Of a DNA stretch of 64,000 nucleotides, positions 34,310 to 43,453 are shown one piece after another. The notes beneath the pieces were generated by a model. It worked only from the letters and a program-made list of their open reading frames with translations. It was not told the origin of the DNA and did no database searches. Position 1 is the stretch's first letter. Each line of letters opens with the position of its first letter. The translations under genes were made by a program, and so were the position numbers. Location of the stretch: contig JAIYCB010000032.1 in NCBI GenBank assembly GCA_027488215.1, forward strand, positions 53,946 through 117,945, in the 5' to 3' direction. This DNA comes from Comamonadaceae bacterium. Lineage in GTDB: Bacteria > Pseudomonadota > Gammaproteobacteria > Burkholderiales > Burkholderiaceae_C.

Positions 34310-36024
34310 GCGGTTTTCGTTTCGATACTCAAGGCGGCCATTTCGGCCTCTTGCAACGCCCGCCACATGACTTTGCCGCTGCCGCTTTTGGGCAAGGCAT
34401 CCACAAAGTTCACAGCGCGGGGCATTTTGTAAACAGCCATGTTCTCGCGACACCAGTCGATGATGTCCTGCTCGCTGACCTTGCCCTTGTGGTCTAGCCG
34501 CAAAACCACCACCGCCTTGACCGACTCGCCCCGATAGGGATCGCGAGTGCCGATGATGCAGGCCTCTTGGATCGCCGGATGGCGGAACATCAGGGCCTCG
34601 ACCTCGGCAGGCCAAACCTTGAAGCCGCTGGCGTTGATCATGCGCTTCAAGCGGTCGGTCATGAAGAAGTAACCCTGTTCATCCACCCGCCCCATGTCGC
34701 CCGAGCGGAAAAACCGGAACCCGTCGCGCTCAAAAAACGCCGCCGCAGTGGCCTCGGGCCGTTTCCAGTAACCCTTGAACACCTGCGGGCCGCTGATCAC
34801 GATCTCGCCCGACTCGCCGGTCGGTAATTCGACCAGCGTCTCTGGATCGACGATGCGCGACTCCACATTCATGAAGGGGATGCCCAAGCATTGCTTTTTG
34901 GGCGCATCAGGTGGGTTGGTGTGCGAAGGCGCTGCCGTTTCGGTCAGGCCATAGCCTTCCACATAACGCAGGCCGAATTGATCCAGCAAGCGCTGGGCAA
35001 CCGCCTCGGGCATGGCCGCGCCGCCACCGCCGATGTACACCAGACTGCTCAAGTCATAGCGGTCCATGTGCGGGCTGCCCAACAAATCGATCACCATGGT
35101 CGGGATATTGGTCCAGTGCGTCACGCTCCACTTGGAGATCAAATGACCCGCCACATCACGATCCCAGCGAGGCATCAGCACCAGACTGGCCCCCAACAAA
35201 ATGCTGGTGTGCATGACACTGACCATGCCCGTGATATGGAACATTGGCACCACGCACAAGGTCACGTTTTCTGACGTGCCATTGCCCCACAAGCCGCTGG
35301 ACATGGCGTTGTGCATGATGGTGCCGTGCGTGTGCATGCACCCCTTGGGCAAGCCGGTGGTGCCACTGGTGTAAGGCAAGACGGCCAAGTCATCCGTCTT
35401 GGCCTGAGGCGGGGGCAAGTCCACAGCGGGGGCCGCCATCAGATCGGCCCAGGCATGCTCCTGACCCGAAACCAGCTCGGGCAAATCGCGCACCGGCAGC
35501 AACCAGGGCCGCCAAGCCTCGGGCATGTCTTCGGGGCCTACGGCAGCGGGGTCAAACACATCGGTGAACTGAGTGACGACCAAGTGTTTCAGGCGTTGCT
35601 CGGACGGCAAAGCCTCGCTGGCCTGCGCCAACTCAGGAGCCAGATCGGCCGTGGTCACGGCCACTTTCGTGTCGGGGTCGGTGATGTAGTGTTTGAGCTC
35701 TTCGGCCCGGTTCATCGGGTTGACCGGTACCACCACCGCGTCAATGCGCAATACAGCAAAGTGCGTGATCACGAGTTGCGGGCAGTTTTGCATGTCCAGC
35801 ACCACGCGGTCCCCGGTTTGTACACCCAAGGCCTTGAGTTGCCCTGCCAATTGCTCGGCACTGGCCATCAAATCGCGGTAAGTCCAAACAAGGCCCATGA
35901 ACACCAGTGCGGCTTTGTCGGGGTAACGCAAGGCACTGATGGCCAAGTTCATCCACAAGGAAGTGGCAGGAGCATTGATCTTGGTGGGCAGGCGCGCAGG
36001 CCAGACAGCAGCGTGAGCGGGCAT
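34306..36024 (-). CDS. AMP-forming acyl-CoA synthetase (long-chain fatty-acid-CoA ligase-like)
   Basis: The 572-residue protein has the adenylate-forming motifs: LPYTSGTTGLPKGCMHTH, the A5 motif EGYGLTETAAPS, the hinge region GDMGRVDEQGYFFMTDRLKR and the C-terminal catalytic lysine in PKSGSGKVMW. Length fits medium/long-chain acyl-CoA ligases. It activates a carboxylic acid to its CoA ester in the cytoplasm. It is the first gene of the ligase - luciferase-like - MesD-like transcript. A gap of about 200 AT-rich bases separates it from the divergent HTH-receiver gene. Confidence 0.87.
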   Translation of the reverse strand: MPAHAAVWPARLPTKINAPATSLWMNLAISALRYPDKAALVFMGLVWTYRDLMASAEQLAGQLKALGVQTGDRVVLDMQNCPQLVITHFAVLRIDAVVVPVNPMNRAEELKHYITDPDTKVAVTTADLAPELAQASEALPSEQRLKHLVVTQFTDVFDPAAVGPEDMPEAWRPWLLPVRDLPELVSGQEHAWADLMAAPAVDLPPPQAKTDDLAVLPYTSGTTGLPKGCMHTHGTIMHNAMSSGLWGNGTSENVTLCVVPMFHITGMVSVMHTSILLGASLVLMPRWDRDVAGHLISKWSVTHWTNIPTMVIDLLGSPHMDRYDLSSLVYIGGGGAAMPEAVAQRLLDQFGLRYVEGYGLTETAAPSHTNPPDAPKKQCLGIPFMNVESRIVDPETLVELPTGESGEIVISGPQVFKGYWKRPEATAAAFFERDGFRFFRSGDMGRVDEQGYFFMTDRLKRMINASGFKVWPAEVEALMFRHPAIQEACIIGTRDPYRGESVKAVVVLRLDHKGKVSEQDIIDWCRENMAVYKMPRAVNFVDALPKSGSGKVMWRALQEAEMAALSIETKTA

Positions 36025-36223
36025 CTAAGGATCTCCTTGAGTTTGTCGCCATGTTAATGGTCCACCTCAGATGTACAGGCCAAGAGTTTGTCGCGGACGG
36101 GACCCTCAGCAGAAGACCGCTGCTTTCCAAAATTCTTCCAATTAAATTGTTTCCAGATGTTTCAAAAGCATAATAAGGTATTCTTTTTTAACCATTTTGC
36201 ATTTTTATCACTAAAATAATGTC

Positions 36224-36844
36224 ATGCAAACACATCCAACACCCGACACACCTGAGGACTACTGTGGCACCACTTATGCAGCCAAATTGCTAGGCTTGTC
36301 GGTGGGTACCATCCAGACTTTGGTCGAAAAAAACGAACTGCAGGCCTGGAAGACACAGGGAGGTCACCGCCGCATCTCCATGCCCTCGATTCGCGATTAC
36401 CAAAAAAAGCACAACATGCTGATGAGTCCGGGTGAAAGCCGTGAATACAGGCTGCGGGTCTTACTGGTTGAAGACGACCCGGTGACCCGTGACATGGTGC
36501 GGGACTTTTGCAGTCGCTGCGAAATGCCTGTGGATTGCACGGCCATGTCTTCCGGCCTGGAGGCCCTCATCGACATGGCCAGCATCCAGCCGGATGTCCT
36601 GATTGCCGATCTGAACATGCCCGGTGTAGATGGTTTTGAGTTGCTGCGCACCCTCAAACACTCAGCCCAATTCCAGCGCATGACTTGCTTGGTCATTTCG
36701 GCTCTGTCTCAAGAAGAAATAACGTCTAGGGGCGGCTTGCCTGAAGGCACTATTTTCATGGCCAAACCCGTGAACATGCAGTGGTTCAACGGCTTCTTTA
36801 CCGCTCTGATTGCAGGACGGAAACTTGAACATCAAGCGGCTTGA
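36224..36844 (+). CDS. HTH (excisionase/MerR-like)-receiver protein, orphan response regulator
   Basis: The 206-residue protein has an unusual order. An N-terminal excisionase/MerR-type DNA-binding domain comes first (about residues 15-62, TYAAKLLGLSVGTIQTLVEK and KTQGGHRRI). A receiver domain follows (about 77-200) with acidic pocket E83-D84-D85, phospho-acceptor D129 in ADLNMPGVDG, S159 and K181 in AKPV. All receiver residues for phosphorylation are present. No histidine kinase is adjacent. The upstream 200 bases are AT-rich and shared with a divergent acyl-CoA ligase gene. Target genes are unknown. Confidence 0.85.
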   Translation: MQTHPTPDTPEDYCGTTYAAKLLGLSVGTIQTLVEKNELQAWKTQGGHRRISMPSIRDYQKKHNMLMSPGESREYRLRVLLVEDDPVTRDMVRDFCSRCEMPVDCTAMSSGLEALIDMASIQPDVLIADLNMPGVDGFELLRTLKHSAQFQRMTCLVISALSQEEITSRGGLPEGTIFMAKPVNMQWFNGFFTALIAGRKLEHQAA

Positions 36845-36980
36845 AGCCCACAAAGCCCGACATCCCGAAATTTAAAACAATTTATTTCAAAAAATAAAGA
36901 TTTCCCCTTTGCAAGCCTGCCGCGTTTTCTCAAAATGGTCCTTACTGCACATTTTTGCAGTCAACCCAAGGATCGCAGAC

Positions 36981-37367
36981 ATGTTGAAGACAATCACAAG
37001 TGCATTGCTGGCTTTCGGATTTGCGGGCCTGACCTGGGCCCAACAAATTGACTTGAACAAAGCCACCGAGGTCGAACTCGACGCCCTCAAGGGCGTGGGG
37101 CCTGTCCTGACCAAGTCGGTGATGGAGGAGCGCAAAAAAGCCCCTTTCAAGGACTGGGAAGATGCCACCAGCCGAGTCAAAGGTCTGGGTCCCCAAAAGG
37201 CCAGTAGCCTGTCTGAGCAAGGTGTGAGGGTGCAAGGCAGTGCTTACACCGTCAAGGAAACTGAGAAAAAGTCCGCTGCAACCAAAGAAATGAACACCGA
37301 CAAGGCTGCGGTCAAAGCGACTAAACCAGGCGATTCATCCGCCAAAAGCGGACCTGCCAAAAACTGA
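36981..37367 (+). CDS. Secreted ComEA-like helix-hairpin-helix protein
   Basis: From ATG 36981 the 128-residue product has a signal peptide ending LTWAQ. A single helix-hairpin-helix domain follows (IDLNKATEVELDALKGVGPV), then GLGPQKASSLSEQGV, and the protein ends in a lysine/alanine-rich disordered tail. ComEA-type proteins bind DNA in the periplasm during natural transformation. Many short HhH proteins of this form in betaproteobacteria have no proven competence role. No com genes are nearby. The in-frame sequence upstream to 36909 is not a plausible N-terminus. Confidence 0.82.
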   Translation: MLKTITSALLAFGFAGLTWAQQIDLNKATEVELDALKGVGPVLTKSVMEERKKAPFKDWEDATSRVKGLGPQKASSLSEQGVRVQGSAYTVKETEKKSAATKEMNTDKAAVKATKPGDSSAKSGPAKN

Positions 37368-37388
37368 AAACCTGCTGTCACACAGGGT

Positions 37389-37412
37389 CTGCCGACCGGG
37401 TTAAGTCGGCAG
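37389..37412. terminator. Inverted repeat between convergent genes, possible terminator
   Basis: CTGCCGAC and GTCGGCAG form a perfect 8-bp stem with an 8-base loop, between the ComEA-like gene and the convergent hydantoinase gene. There is no T-run on either side, so termination would be weak or Rho-assisted. Confidence 0.4.
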
Positions 37413-37441
37413 GCGCCTCATTGTTATGCCGAGAGCCCTGT

Positions 37442-40400
37442 TCAGGCCTTGCCAAACCCACCGCCGCCCGGCGTGTGGATCTCAAATACATCCCCCGCCT
37501 GCATCTCGACCTGCCCTATGTGCGCGAGCTCTTGCGCGCTCCCATCGGTGCGAACCACCCTGTTGATGCCCGGCAAGCCGCTGCGCCCACCTGCCATGCC
37601 AAAGGCAGCGTGAATTCGTCCGTTGGACAAAATACCCGCCGTCATCGGCTCCAGAAAGCGCACGCGGCGCACACCGCCATCACCGCCATGCCAGCGCCCC
37701 GCACCACCTGAGCCTTGTCGGATCGCATAACTTTCCAGCCGCACCGGAAAGCGGAACTCCAACACCTCGGGATCCGTGAGGCGTGAATTGGTCATGTGGG
37801 TTTGCACCACCGAGGTACCATCAAAACCACCCACCAACTGGCCCTGCGCATCAAAGCGGCCGCCTGCGCCGCTGCCACCGGAGATGGTTTCGTAGTACTG
37901 CACCCGCGCATTGCCGAAGGTGAAGTTGTTCATGGTCGGCTGGCTGCCCGCCATCACGCCCAAAGCGCCAAACAGCGCGTTGGTGATGCAGGTCGACGTC
38001 TCCACATTGCCCGCCACCACCGAAGCCGGTGGGTTAGGGTTGAGCATTGAGCCTTGAGGAATAGTGACTTTGAGCGGCTTCAAGCAACCCGCGTTCAAAG
38101 GAATGTCATCGTCCACCAAGCTGCGGAACACGTAAAGCACTGCCGCCATGCACACCGCACGCGGCGCGTTGAAGTTGTTGGGCAGCTGGGCGCTGGTGCC
38201 GGTGAAATCGATCTCGGCCGTGCGCTCGGCGGCATTCACACGCACCGCCACCTGGATCTGCGCCCCGTTGTCCAGCGGCAAGGTGAATTGCCCGTCTTTC
38301 AGGCGCGTGATGACGCGGCGCACCGATTCTTCGGCGTTGTCTTGCACATGGCGCATGTAGGCCTGCACCACATCCAAGCCAAACTGCTCCACCATGCGGC
38401 GCAGCTCCTGCACGCCTTTTTCGTTGGCGGCAATTTGCGCCTTCAGGTCGGCCATGTTCTGCGCAGGGTTGCGTGAAGGGTATTCGCCACTTTGCAGCAA
38501 GGCCACCATCTCGGTCTCGCGCAAATGGCCCGCATCGACCAGCTTGACGTTGTCGATCTGCACACCCTCTTCTTCAATGCGCGTGGAAAACGGCGGCATG
38601 GAGCCCGGCGTCAAGCCGCCCACATCGGCATGGTGCCCGCGTGAGCCGACATAAAACACAGGGTCTTTGTGGCCGTCTAAATAGACCGGGGTGATCACCG
38701 TGATGTCGGGCAAGTGTGTGCCGCCGTGGTACGGGTCGTTCAGCACAAACACATCGCCCGGCTGCATGCGGCCTTGGTTCTCCTTGATCACGGTCTGGAT
38801 GCTCTCACCCATCGAGCCCAAATGCACCGGCATGTGCGGCGCGTTGGCAATCAAATGGCCTTCGGCGCTGAACAGCGCACACGAAAAATCCAACCGTTCT
38901 TTGATGTTGACCGAGTAAGCCGTGTTTTGCAGCTGCAGCCCCATTTGCTCGGCGATGTTCATGAACAGGTTGTTGAACACCTCCAGCAGCACTGGATCGG
39001 CCTGCGTGCCTGCAGCGTGCTGCACTGCCCGCGCTTGCACGCGCACCAGCAGCAAATGGTCCAGCGCGGTCAGGCGCGCTTGCCAACCCGCTTCCACCAC
39101 GGTGGTGGCATTCTTCTCGGCAATGATGGCGGGGCCGTCGATCACATCGCCGGGGCGCATGTCTTCGCGCACCACCAACGCGGCGTCCTGCCACTGGGCC
39201 ACGCCTTGCGCGTTGGCGGCATAGACCTGCACCGTGTCGCGGCGCGGCACATCGCGCTCGGCGTTCAGCGTATGGACAGCCTCTTCGGGCGCATCACCAG
39301 GCAGCACGGCCTCGACCGACACCGCCTCAACCACCAGGGCCTTGCCCTGCATCAGAAACGCAAAACGCTGACGGTAAGCCGCCTCAAACCCGGCCACCAA
39401 TTGGGCTTGATCACCCCAAGGCACGACCAGCGCCGAGTCGGTGCCTTCGTAGCGCAAATGCGCGCGTTGGCGCAGCTCGATGCGGTCGGCACCTCCGGCA
39501 TCCACGCCCATTTGCGCCAACAGGGCTTGGCGTGAGGTCTCGCCCAAAGCCTGCAAGCGCTCGGCCATCAAAGGCATGGCGGCCGCATCCAAGCGCCGCT
39601 CGATCGATTCTTCGCGCATCGCGTTCTGGTCAGCCAAGCCCATGCCATAGGCCGAGAGCACACCCGCCAGCGGGTGCACCAGCACCTGTGACATACCCAG
39701 AGCATCGGCCACCAAACACGCATGCTGCCCCCCTGCCCCGCCAAAACACTGCAAGGTATAGCGCGTCACGTCGTAACCCCGCGCGACCGAGATTTTCTTG
39801 ATCGCGTTGGCCATCTGCTGCACCGCGATCTGGATGAAGCCATGCGCCACGTCTTCAGCCGCACGCCCGGTTTGTGCGGCCAGTTTTGCAAAATGCCCAC
39901 GCACCACTTCAGCGTCCAGCGGCTGGTTGGCTTCTGGGCCAAACACCGACGGGAAAAACTTCGGTTGCACCTTGCCCACCATCACGTTCGCATCCGTCAC
40001 GGCCAGCGGTCCGCCGCGTCGATAACTGGCGGGCCCCGGGTTGGCCCCCGCACTTTGTGGCCCCACCCGAAAGCGCGCACCGTCATAGGCCAGCAAAGAC
40101 CCACCGCCAGCGGCCACGGTGTGGATGCTCATCATGGGCGCGCGCATGCGCACACCGGCCACTTGGGTTTCAAACTCGCGCTCGAACTGCCCGGCAAAGT
40201 GCGACACATCGGTGGATGTGCCGCCCATGTCAAAACCAATCACCTTGTCGTGCCCCGCCAATTGCGCCGTTCGGGCCATGCCCACAATGCCGCCCGCCGG
40301 GCCGCTCAAAATCGCGTCCTTGCCCGCAAACACCTGCGCATCGGTGAGGCCACCCGAAGACTGCATGAACATCAGCTTAACGCCCGGCATTTCGCTGGCC

Positions 40401-41104
40401 ACCTGGTTCACGTAGCGTCCCAGAATCGGTGACAAATACGCATCCACCACTGTGGTGTCGCCCCGGCTGACCAGCTTCATCATCGGGCTGGTCTGGTGCG
40501 AAGTGCTGACCTGCGTGAAACCCACCTCACGCGCCAGGCGCGCAGCAGCCAGCTCGTGCGCAGTGTGCCGCCAGCCGTGCATGAACACGATGGCGACTGA
40601 GCGCACACCTTGCTGGTGCGCATGCTTCAATTGGGTGCGCAAATGCGCCTCATCCAAGGGCTGCAACACGTCGCCATCCACGGCCACACGCTCCTGCGCC
40701 TCCACCACCGCGCTGTACAGCAACTCGGGCAAAACAATCTGGCGGTCAAACAAACGCGGGCGGTTTTGATACGCAATGCGCAGCGCGTCACCAAAGCCTT
40801 GTGTCGTCACCAACAGCGTCGCCTCGCCTTTGCGCTCCAGCAGCGCGTTGGTGGCCACGGTGGTGCCCATCTTCACGCACTCGACCTGTTCGGGCGTGAC
40901 CGGCTCCCCGGGTTTCAAGCCCAGCAAATGGCGGATGCCCGCCACCGCCGCGTCGCGGTACTGCTCGGGGTTTTCGCTCAGCAGCTTGTGCGTGACCAAA
41001 GTGCCATCGGGTCGTTTGCCGACCACGTCGGTGAAGGTGCCGCCCCGGTCGATCCAGAACTGCCAACGGTTTTTAGTAGCGGGTGTGGTGTGGGATTCGC
41101 TCAT
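37442..41104 (-). CDS. Hydantoinase/5-oxoprolinase, HyuA-HyuB fusion
   Basis: The 1220-residue protein fuses a HyuA-type half (about 1-690: WIDRGGTFTDVVGKRPDG, FDMGGTSTDVSHFAG) to a HyuB-type half (about 700-1215: NMAEQMG-like and YHGGTHLPDITVITPVY, ending ETISGGSGAGGRFDAQG and TPGGGGFGKA). This is the layout of eukaryotic and bacterial ATP-dependent 5-oxoprolinases of about 1200-1290 residues, which open 5-oxoproline or hydantoin rings at the cost of ATP. It follows a MarR-like regulator by 33 bp and is divergent from a TRAP transporter that may import the substrate. Substrate choice between oxoproline and N-substituted hydantoins is open. Confidence 0.88.
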   Translation of the reverse strand: MSESHTTPATKNRWQFWIDRGGTFTDVVGKRPDGTLVTHKLLSENPEQYRDAAVAGIRHLLGLKPGEPVTPEQVECVKMGTTVATNALLERKGEATLLVTTQGFGDALRIAYQNRPRLFDRQIVLPELLYSAVVEAQERVAVDGDVLQPLDEAHLRTQLKHAHQQGVRSVAIVFMHGWRHTAHELAAARLAREVGFTQVSTSHQTSPMMKLVSRGDTTVVDAYLSPILGRYVNQVASEMPGVKLMFMQSSGGLTDAQVFAGKDAILSGPAGGIVGMARTAQLAGHDKVIGFDMGGTSTDVSHFAGQFEREFETQVAGVRMRAPMMSIHTVAAGGGSLLAYDGARFRVGPQSAGANPGPASYRRGGPLAVTDANVMVGKVQPKFFPSVFGPEANQPLDAEVVRGHFAKLAAQTGRAAEDVAHGFIQIAVQQMANAIKKISVARGYDVTRYTLQCFGGAGGQHACLVADALGMSQVLVHPLAGVLSAYGMGLADQNAMREESIERRLDAAAMPLMAERLQALGETSRQALLAQMGVDAGGADRIELRQRAHLRYEGTDSALVVPWGDQAQLVAGFEAAYRQRFAFLMQGKALVVEAVSVEAVLPGDAPEEAVHTLNAERDVPRRDTVQVYAANAQGVAQWQDAALVVREDMRPGDVIDGPAIIAEKNATTVVEAGWQARLTALDHLLLVRVQARAVQHAAGTQADPVLLEVFNNLFMNIAEQMGLQLQNTAYSVNIKERLDFSCALFSAEGHLIANAPHMPVHLGSMGESIQTVIKENQGRMQPGDVFVLNDPYHGGTHLPDITVITPVYLDGHKDPVFYVGSRGHHADVGGLTPGSMPPFSTRIEEEGVQIDNVKLVDAGHLRETEMVALLQSGEYPSRNPAQNMADLKAQIAANEKGVQELRRMVEQFGLDVVQAYMRHVQDNAEESVRRVITRLKDGQFTLPLDNGAQIQVAVRVNAAERTAEIDFTGTSAQLPNNFNAPRAVCMAAVLYVFRSLVDDDIPLNAGCLKPLKVTIPQGSMLNPNPPASVVAGNVETSTCITNALFGALGVMAGSQPTMNNFTFGNARVQYYETISGGSGAGGRFDAQGQLVGGFDGTSVVQTHMTNSRLTDPEVLEFRFPVRLESYAIRQGSGGAGRWHGGDGGVRRVRFLEPMTAGILSNGRIHAAFGMAGGRSGLPGINRVVRTDGSAQELAHIGQVEMQAGDVFEIHTPGGGGFGKA

Positions 41105-41137
41105 AAGTCGGTCAACAATCAGAATTCAAAAACAATT

Positions 41138-41698
41138 TCACAAAGAAGCCGCAGCGCGTGCTGCCTGGTCGTACATGCCCGAGAGCACACGCAGCAATCG
41201 GGCCAGCTCGCCAATGTCGCGGTTCAGGCCATCGTCGGCCTTCAGGGCATCGATCAAGCAGCTCTCGCGGATTTCGCGGTAGCGCTGCACATAAGCGCGT
41301 CCTTCGTCGGTCGCCGCATACGTCACGTCCTTGCCATTTTTTTGCGACACCACCACGCCCAGGCCTTGCAGTTTTTTCAGGGCGTAGTTCACCAAATGCG
41401 TGTCTTCGATGTTCATGATGAAACAAATGTCGGCCAGGCGTTTGTCACGCGCACGGTGCGAGACGTGGTGCAGCACCAGCACATCGAGCGGCGTCAAATC
41501 CTTCAGGCCTGCGGCCGCCATGCAATGGATGATCCAGCGGTGAAACGCGTTGCCCGCCACGATCAGGCCGAACTCGAACTCGCTCATCTCGGCACTGTCA
41601 GGCGAGACCAGGTGGGCCGAAGACACGATGGGACTGGTGACAAGGGGTGCTGAGGGCGCCGACAAGCTGAGGGAATTTTTGCGTGGCATGGATTCCAT
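41138..41698 (-). CDS. MarR-like winged-helix transcriptional regulator
   Basis: The 186-residue product (ATG 41698; ATG 41689 also possible) has a central winged helix: LTPLDVLVLHHVSHRARDKR, LADICFIMNIEDTHLVNYAL, and a wing with GKDVTYAATDEG. C-terminal helices follow. This MarR-type branch is common beside hydantoinase and TRAP genes. It precedes the hydantoinase gene in the same direction and is divergent from dctP, so it likely controls both units. A 13-bp perfect palindrome just upstream of its start is the likely operator. Confidence 0.8.
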   Translation of the reverse strand: MESMPRKNSLSLSAPSAPLVTSPIVSSAHLVSPDSAEMSEFEFGLIVAGNAFHRWIIHCMAAAGLKDLTPLDVLVLHHVSHRARDKRLADICFIMNIEDTHLVNYALKKLQGLGVVVSQKNGKDVTYAATDEGRAYVQRYREIRESCLIDALKADDGLNRDIGELARLLRVLSGMYDQAARAAASL

Positions 41699-41732
41699 CA
41701 CATTGAAAAGATGAGAAAGTCTATGTCCGATA

Positions 41733-41757
41733 CCAACAATTTGCCAACAATTTGTTG
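41733..41757. promoter_or_regulatory. Candidate MarR-like operator
   Basis: The 11-bp unit CCAACAATTTG is repeated in tandem at 41733-41743 and 41744-41754. The second copy is part of a perfect palindrome CAACAA-T-TTGTTG at 41745-41757. A TTGACA hexamer at 41755-41760 overlaps its end and could be a -35 element for the dctPQM operon. The site lies between the divergent regulator and transporter genes. Confidence 0.55.
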
Positions 41758-41902
41758 ACATTAAGGGAAAACACCGAGCACGAATTGTCATCAGGGTGCC
41801 TACAGTGATCACCTGACAGATGCACCCGATGCGCGCTTGAAGCGGGCACCTTTCTTGCACTGCCCAGTGAACCGTTCATTCCCATCTTTCACAGGAGTTC
41901 TC

Positions 41903-42880
41903 ATGCAACGTCGCGCCCTTCACCTCAGCCTGCTCGCTGGTCTGCTCGCTGTTTCCGGCTTCGTGTCGGCCCAAACCAAGTGGGACATGCCCGCCGCTTA
42001 CCCGGCAACCAATTTCCACACGGTCAACATGACCCAGTTTGCAGCCGACGTGGACAAGGCCACAGCGGGCAAACTCAAGATCACAGTGCACGCCAATGCC
42101 TCGCTGTTCAAGGCCCCGGAAATCAAACGCGCGGTGCAGGGTGGTCAAGCCCAGCTGGGTGAGATTTTGTTGGCCAACTTCAGCAACGAATGGCCTATTT
42201 ACGCAGCTGACGGCTTGCCCTTTCTGGCCGACAGCTACGACGAGAGCATGAAGTTGTACAGGGCACAAAAACCCCTAATGGAGAAGAAACTGGCCGAACA
42301 GGGCATGGTGCTGTTGTACTCGGTAGCTTGGCCACCACAAGGCATTTTCAGCAAGAAGCCCATCAACAGTGTCGCCGACCTCAAGGGCATCAAGTGGCGC
42401 GCCTATAGCCCCACCACCGCCAAAATCGCTGAACTGATCGGCGCCCAGCCTGTCACCGTGCAAGCGGCCGAATTCTCACAAGCCTTGGCCACGGGGGTCG
42501 TGGAGTCGACCATGACATCAGGAGCCACTGGCGTAGACAGCAAACTGTTTGAACACCTCAAGTTCTACTATGACGTTCAAGCCTGGTTGCCCAAAAATGC
42601 GGTGATCGCCAACAAGAGAGCTTTCGACGCGCTGGACAAAGCCACCCAGGACGCCGTACTCAAAGCCGCCGCTGATGCAGAAGTACGAGGTTGGGCCGAA
42701 TCACGCAAAGTCAACACGTCCACTTTGGAAGTCCTCAAAGCCAATGGCATGACCGTCACCCCCCCATCGGCCCAGCTCAAAGCCGACATGAAGAAAGTGG
42801 GCGACACCATCATGAAGGAATGGCTGGACCGCTCCGGTGCCGAAGGTAAAGCCCTGGTCGACGCTTACAACAGGAGATAA
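41903..42880 (+). CDS. TRAP transporter substrate-binding protein (DctP family)
   Basis: The 325-residue protein starts at ATG 41903 with an AGGAG ribosome-binding site. It has a signal peptide ending GFVSAQ and DctP motifs such as GGQAQLGEILLANFSNEWP, SKKPINSVADLKGIKWRAY and VQAAEFSQALATGVVESTM, the latter including the ligand-binding region. DctP receptors deliver carboxylates to the DctQM permease using the sodium gradient. It heads a three-gene TRAP operon divergent from the hydantoinase regulator, which suggests a hydantoin, oxoproline or related acid as ligand. This is inference. Confidence 0.9.
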   Translation: MQRRALHLSLLAGLLAVSGFVSAQTKWDMPAAYPATNFHTVNMTQFAADVDKATAGKLKITVHANASLFKAPEIKRAVQGGQAQLGEILLANFSNEWPIYAADGLPFLADSYDESMKLYRAQKPLMEKKLAEQGMVLLYSVAWPPQGIFSKKPINSVADLKGIKWRAYSPTTAKIAELIGAQPVTVQAAEFSQALATGVVESTMTSGATGVDSKLFEHLKFYYDVQAWLPKNAVIANKRAFDALDKATQDAVLKAAADAEVRGWAESRKVNTSTLEVLKANGMTVTPPSAQLKADMKKVGDTIMKEWLDRSGAEGKALVDAYNRR

Positions 42881-42886
42881 GACCGA

Positions 42887-43453
42887 ATGAACGCCAGTCT
42901 CCCCTCGCGTGCCTCAACAGCTCGTCGCATCCTGGAGGGTCTGTACCTGCTCGGAGGGCAACTGGCCGCCCTGTGCGTGCTGGCCATTCTGGTTCTGATG
43001 ATCGGCGCCTCGGTGGGACGTTTGCTGAACTGGCGTATTTCTTGGGTCAACGACATCGTGGCTTGGCTGTGTGCGGCCGCTGCTTTCTTGGGCATGGCCT
43101 ACAGCTTTCGCAACGGCGACTTTGTGCGCGTGACACTGTTGCTCGAATCGGTGTCTGCGCCCATGCGCCGCTGGATGGAGCTGGTTTCGCTCACGGTAGC
43201 GGCCGTGGCCATTGGCTACCTGGGCTATTGGGCGGCGCGCTTTACCTGGGAAAGCTACGAATTCAACGACATCGCCGGCAACATGGTACCGATCCCCATC
43301 TGGATTCCGCAGATGAGCTTCGTCATTGGCTCGGCAATTTTGGTGATTGCCGTGATCGATGAATGCGTGTGCGTGTTTCAAGGCGGTAAACCCAGTTATG
43401 TGGCACGAGTCGAAGAGCGTCACGCCCGTGGTGACTTTTCTGAGGAGCTTTGA
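42887..43453 (+). CDS. TRAP transporter small permease (DctQ family)
   Basis: The 188-residue product has four predicted membrane helices, beginning LAALCVLAILVLMIGASVGR, with the DctQ-type WVNDIVAWLCAAAAFLGMAY and GDFVRVTLLLESV. DctQ is the small membrane subunit that pairs with DctM. It starts 6 bp after dctP and its stop overlaps the ATG of dctM by one base (TGATG), so the three are translated as a unit. Confidence 0.9.
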   Translation: MNASLPSRASTARRILEGLYLLGGQLAALCVLAILVLMIGASVGRLLNWRISWVNDIVAWLCAAAAFLGMAYSFRNGDFVRVTLLLESVSAPMRRWMELVSLTVAAVAIGYLGYWAARFTWESYEFNDIAGNMVPIPIWIPQMSFVIGSAILVIAVIDECVCVFQGGKPSYVARVEERHARGDFSEEL

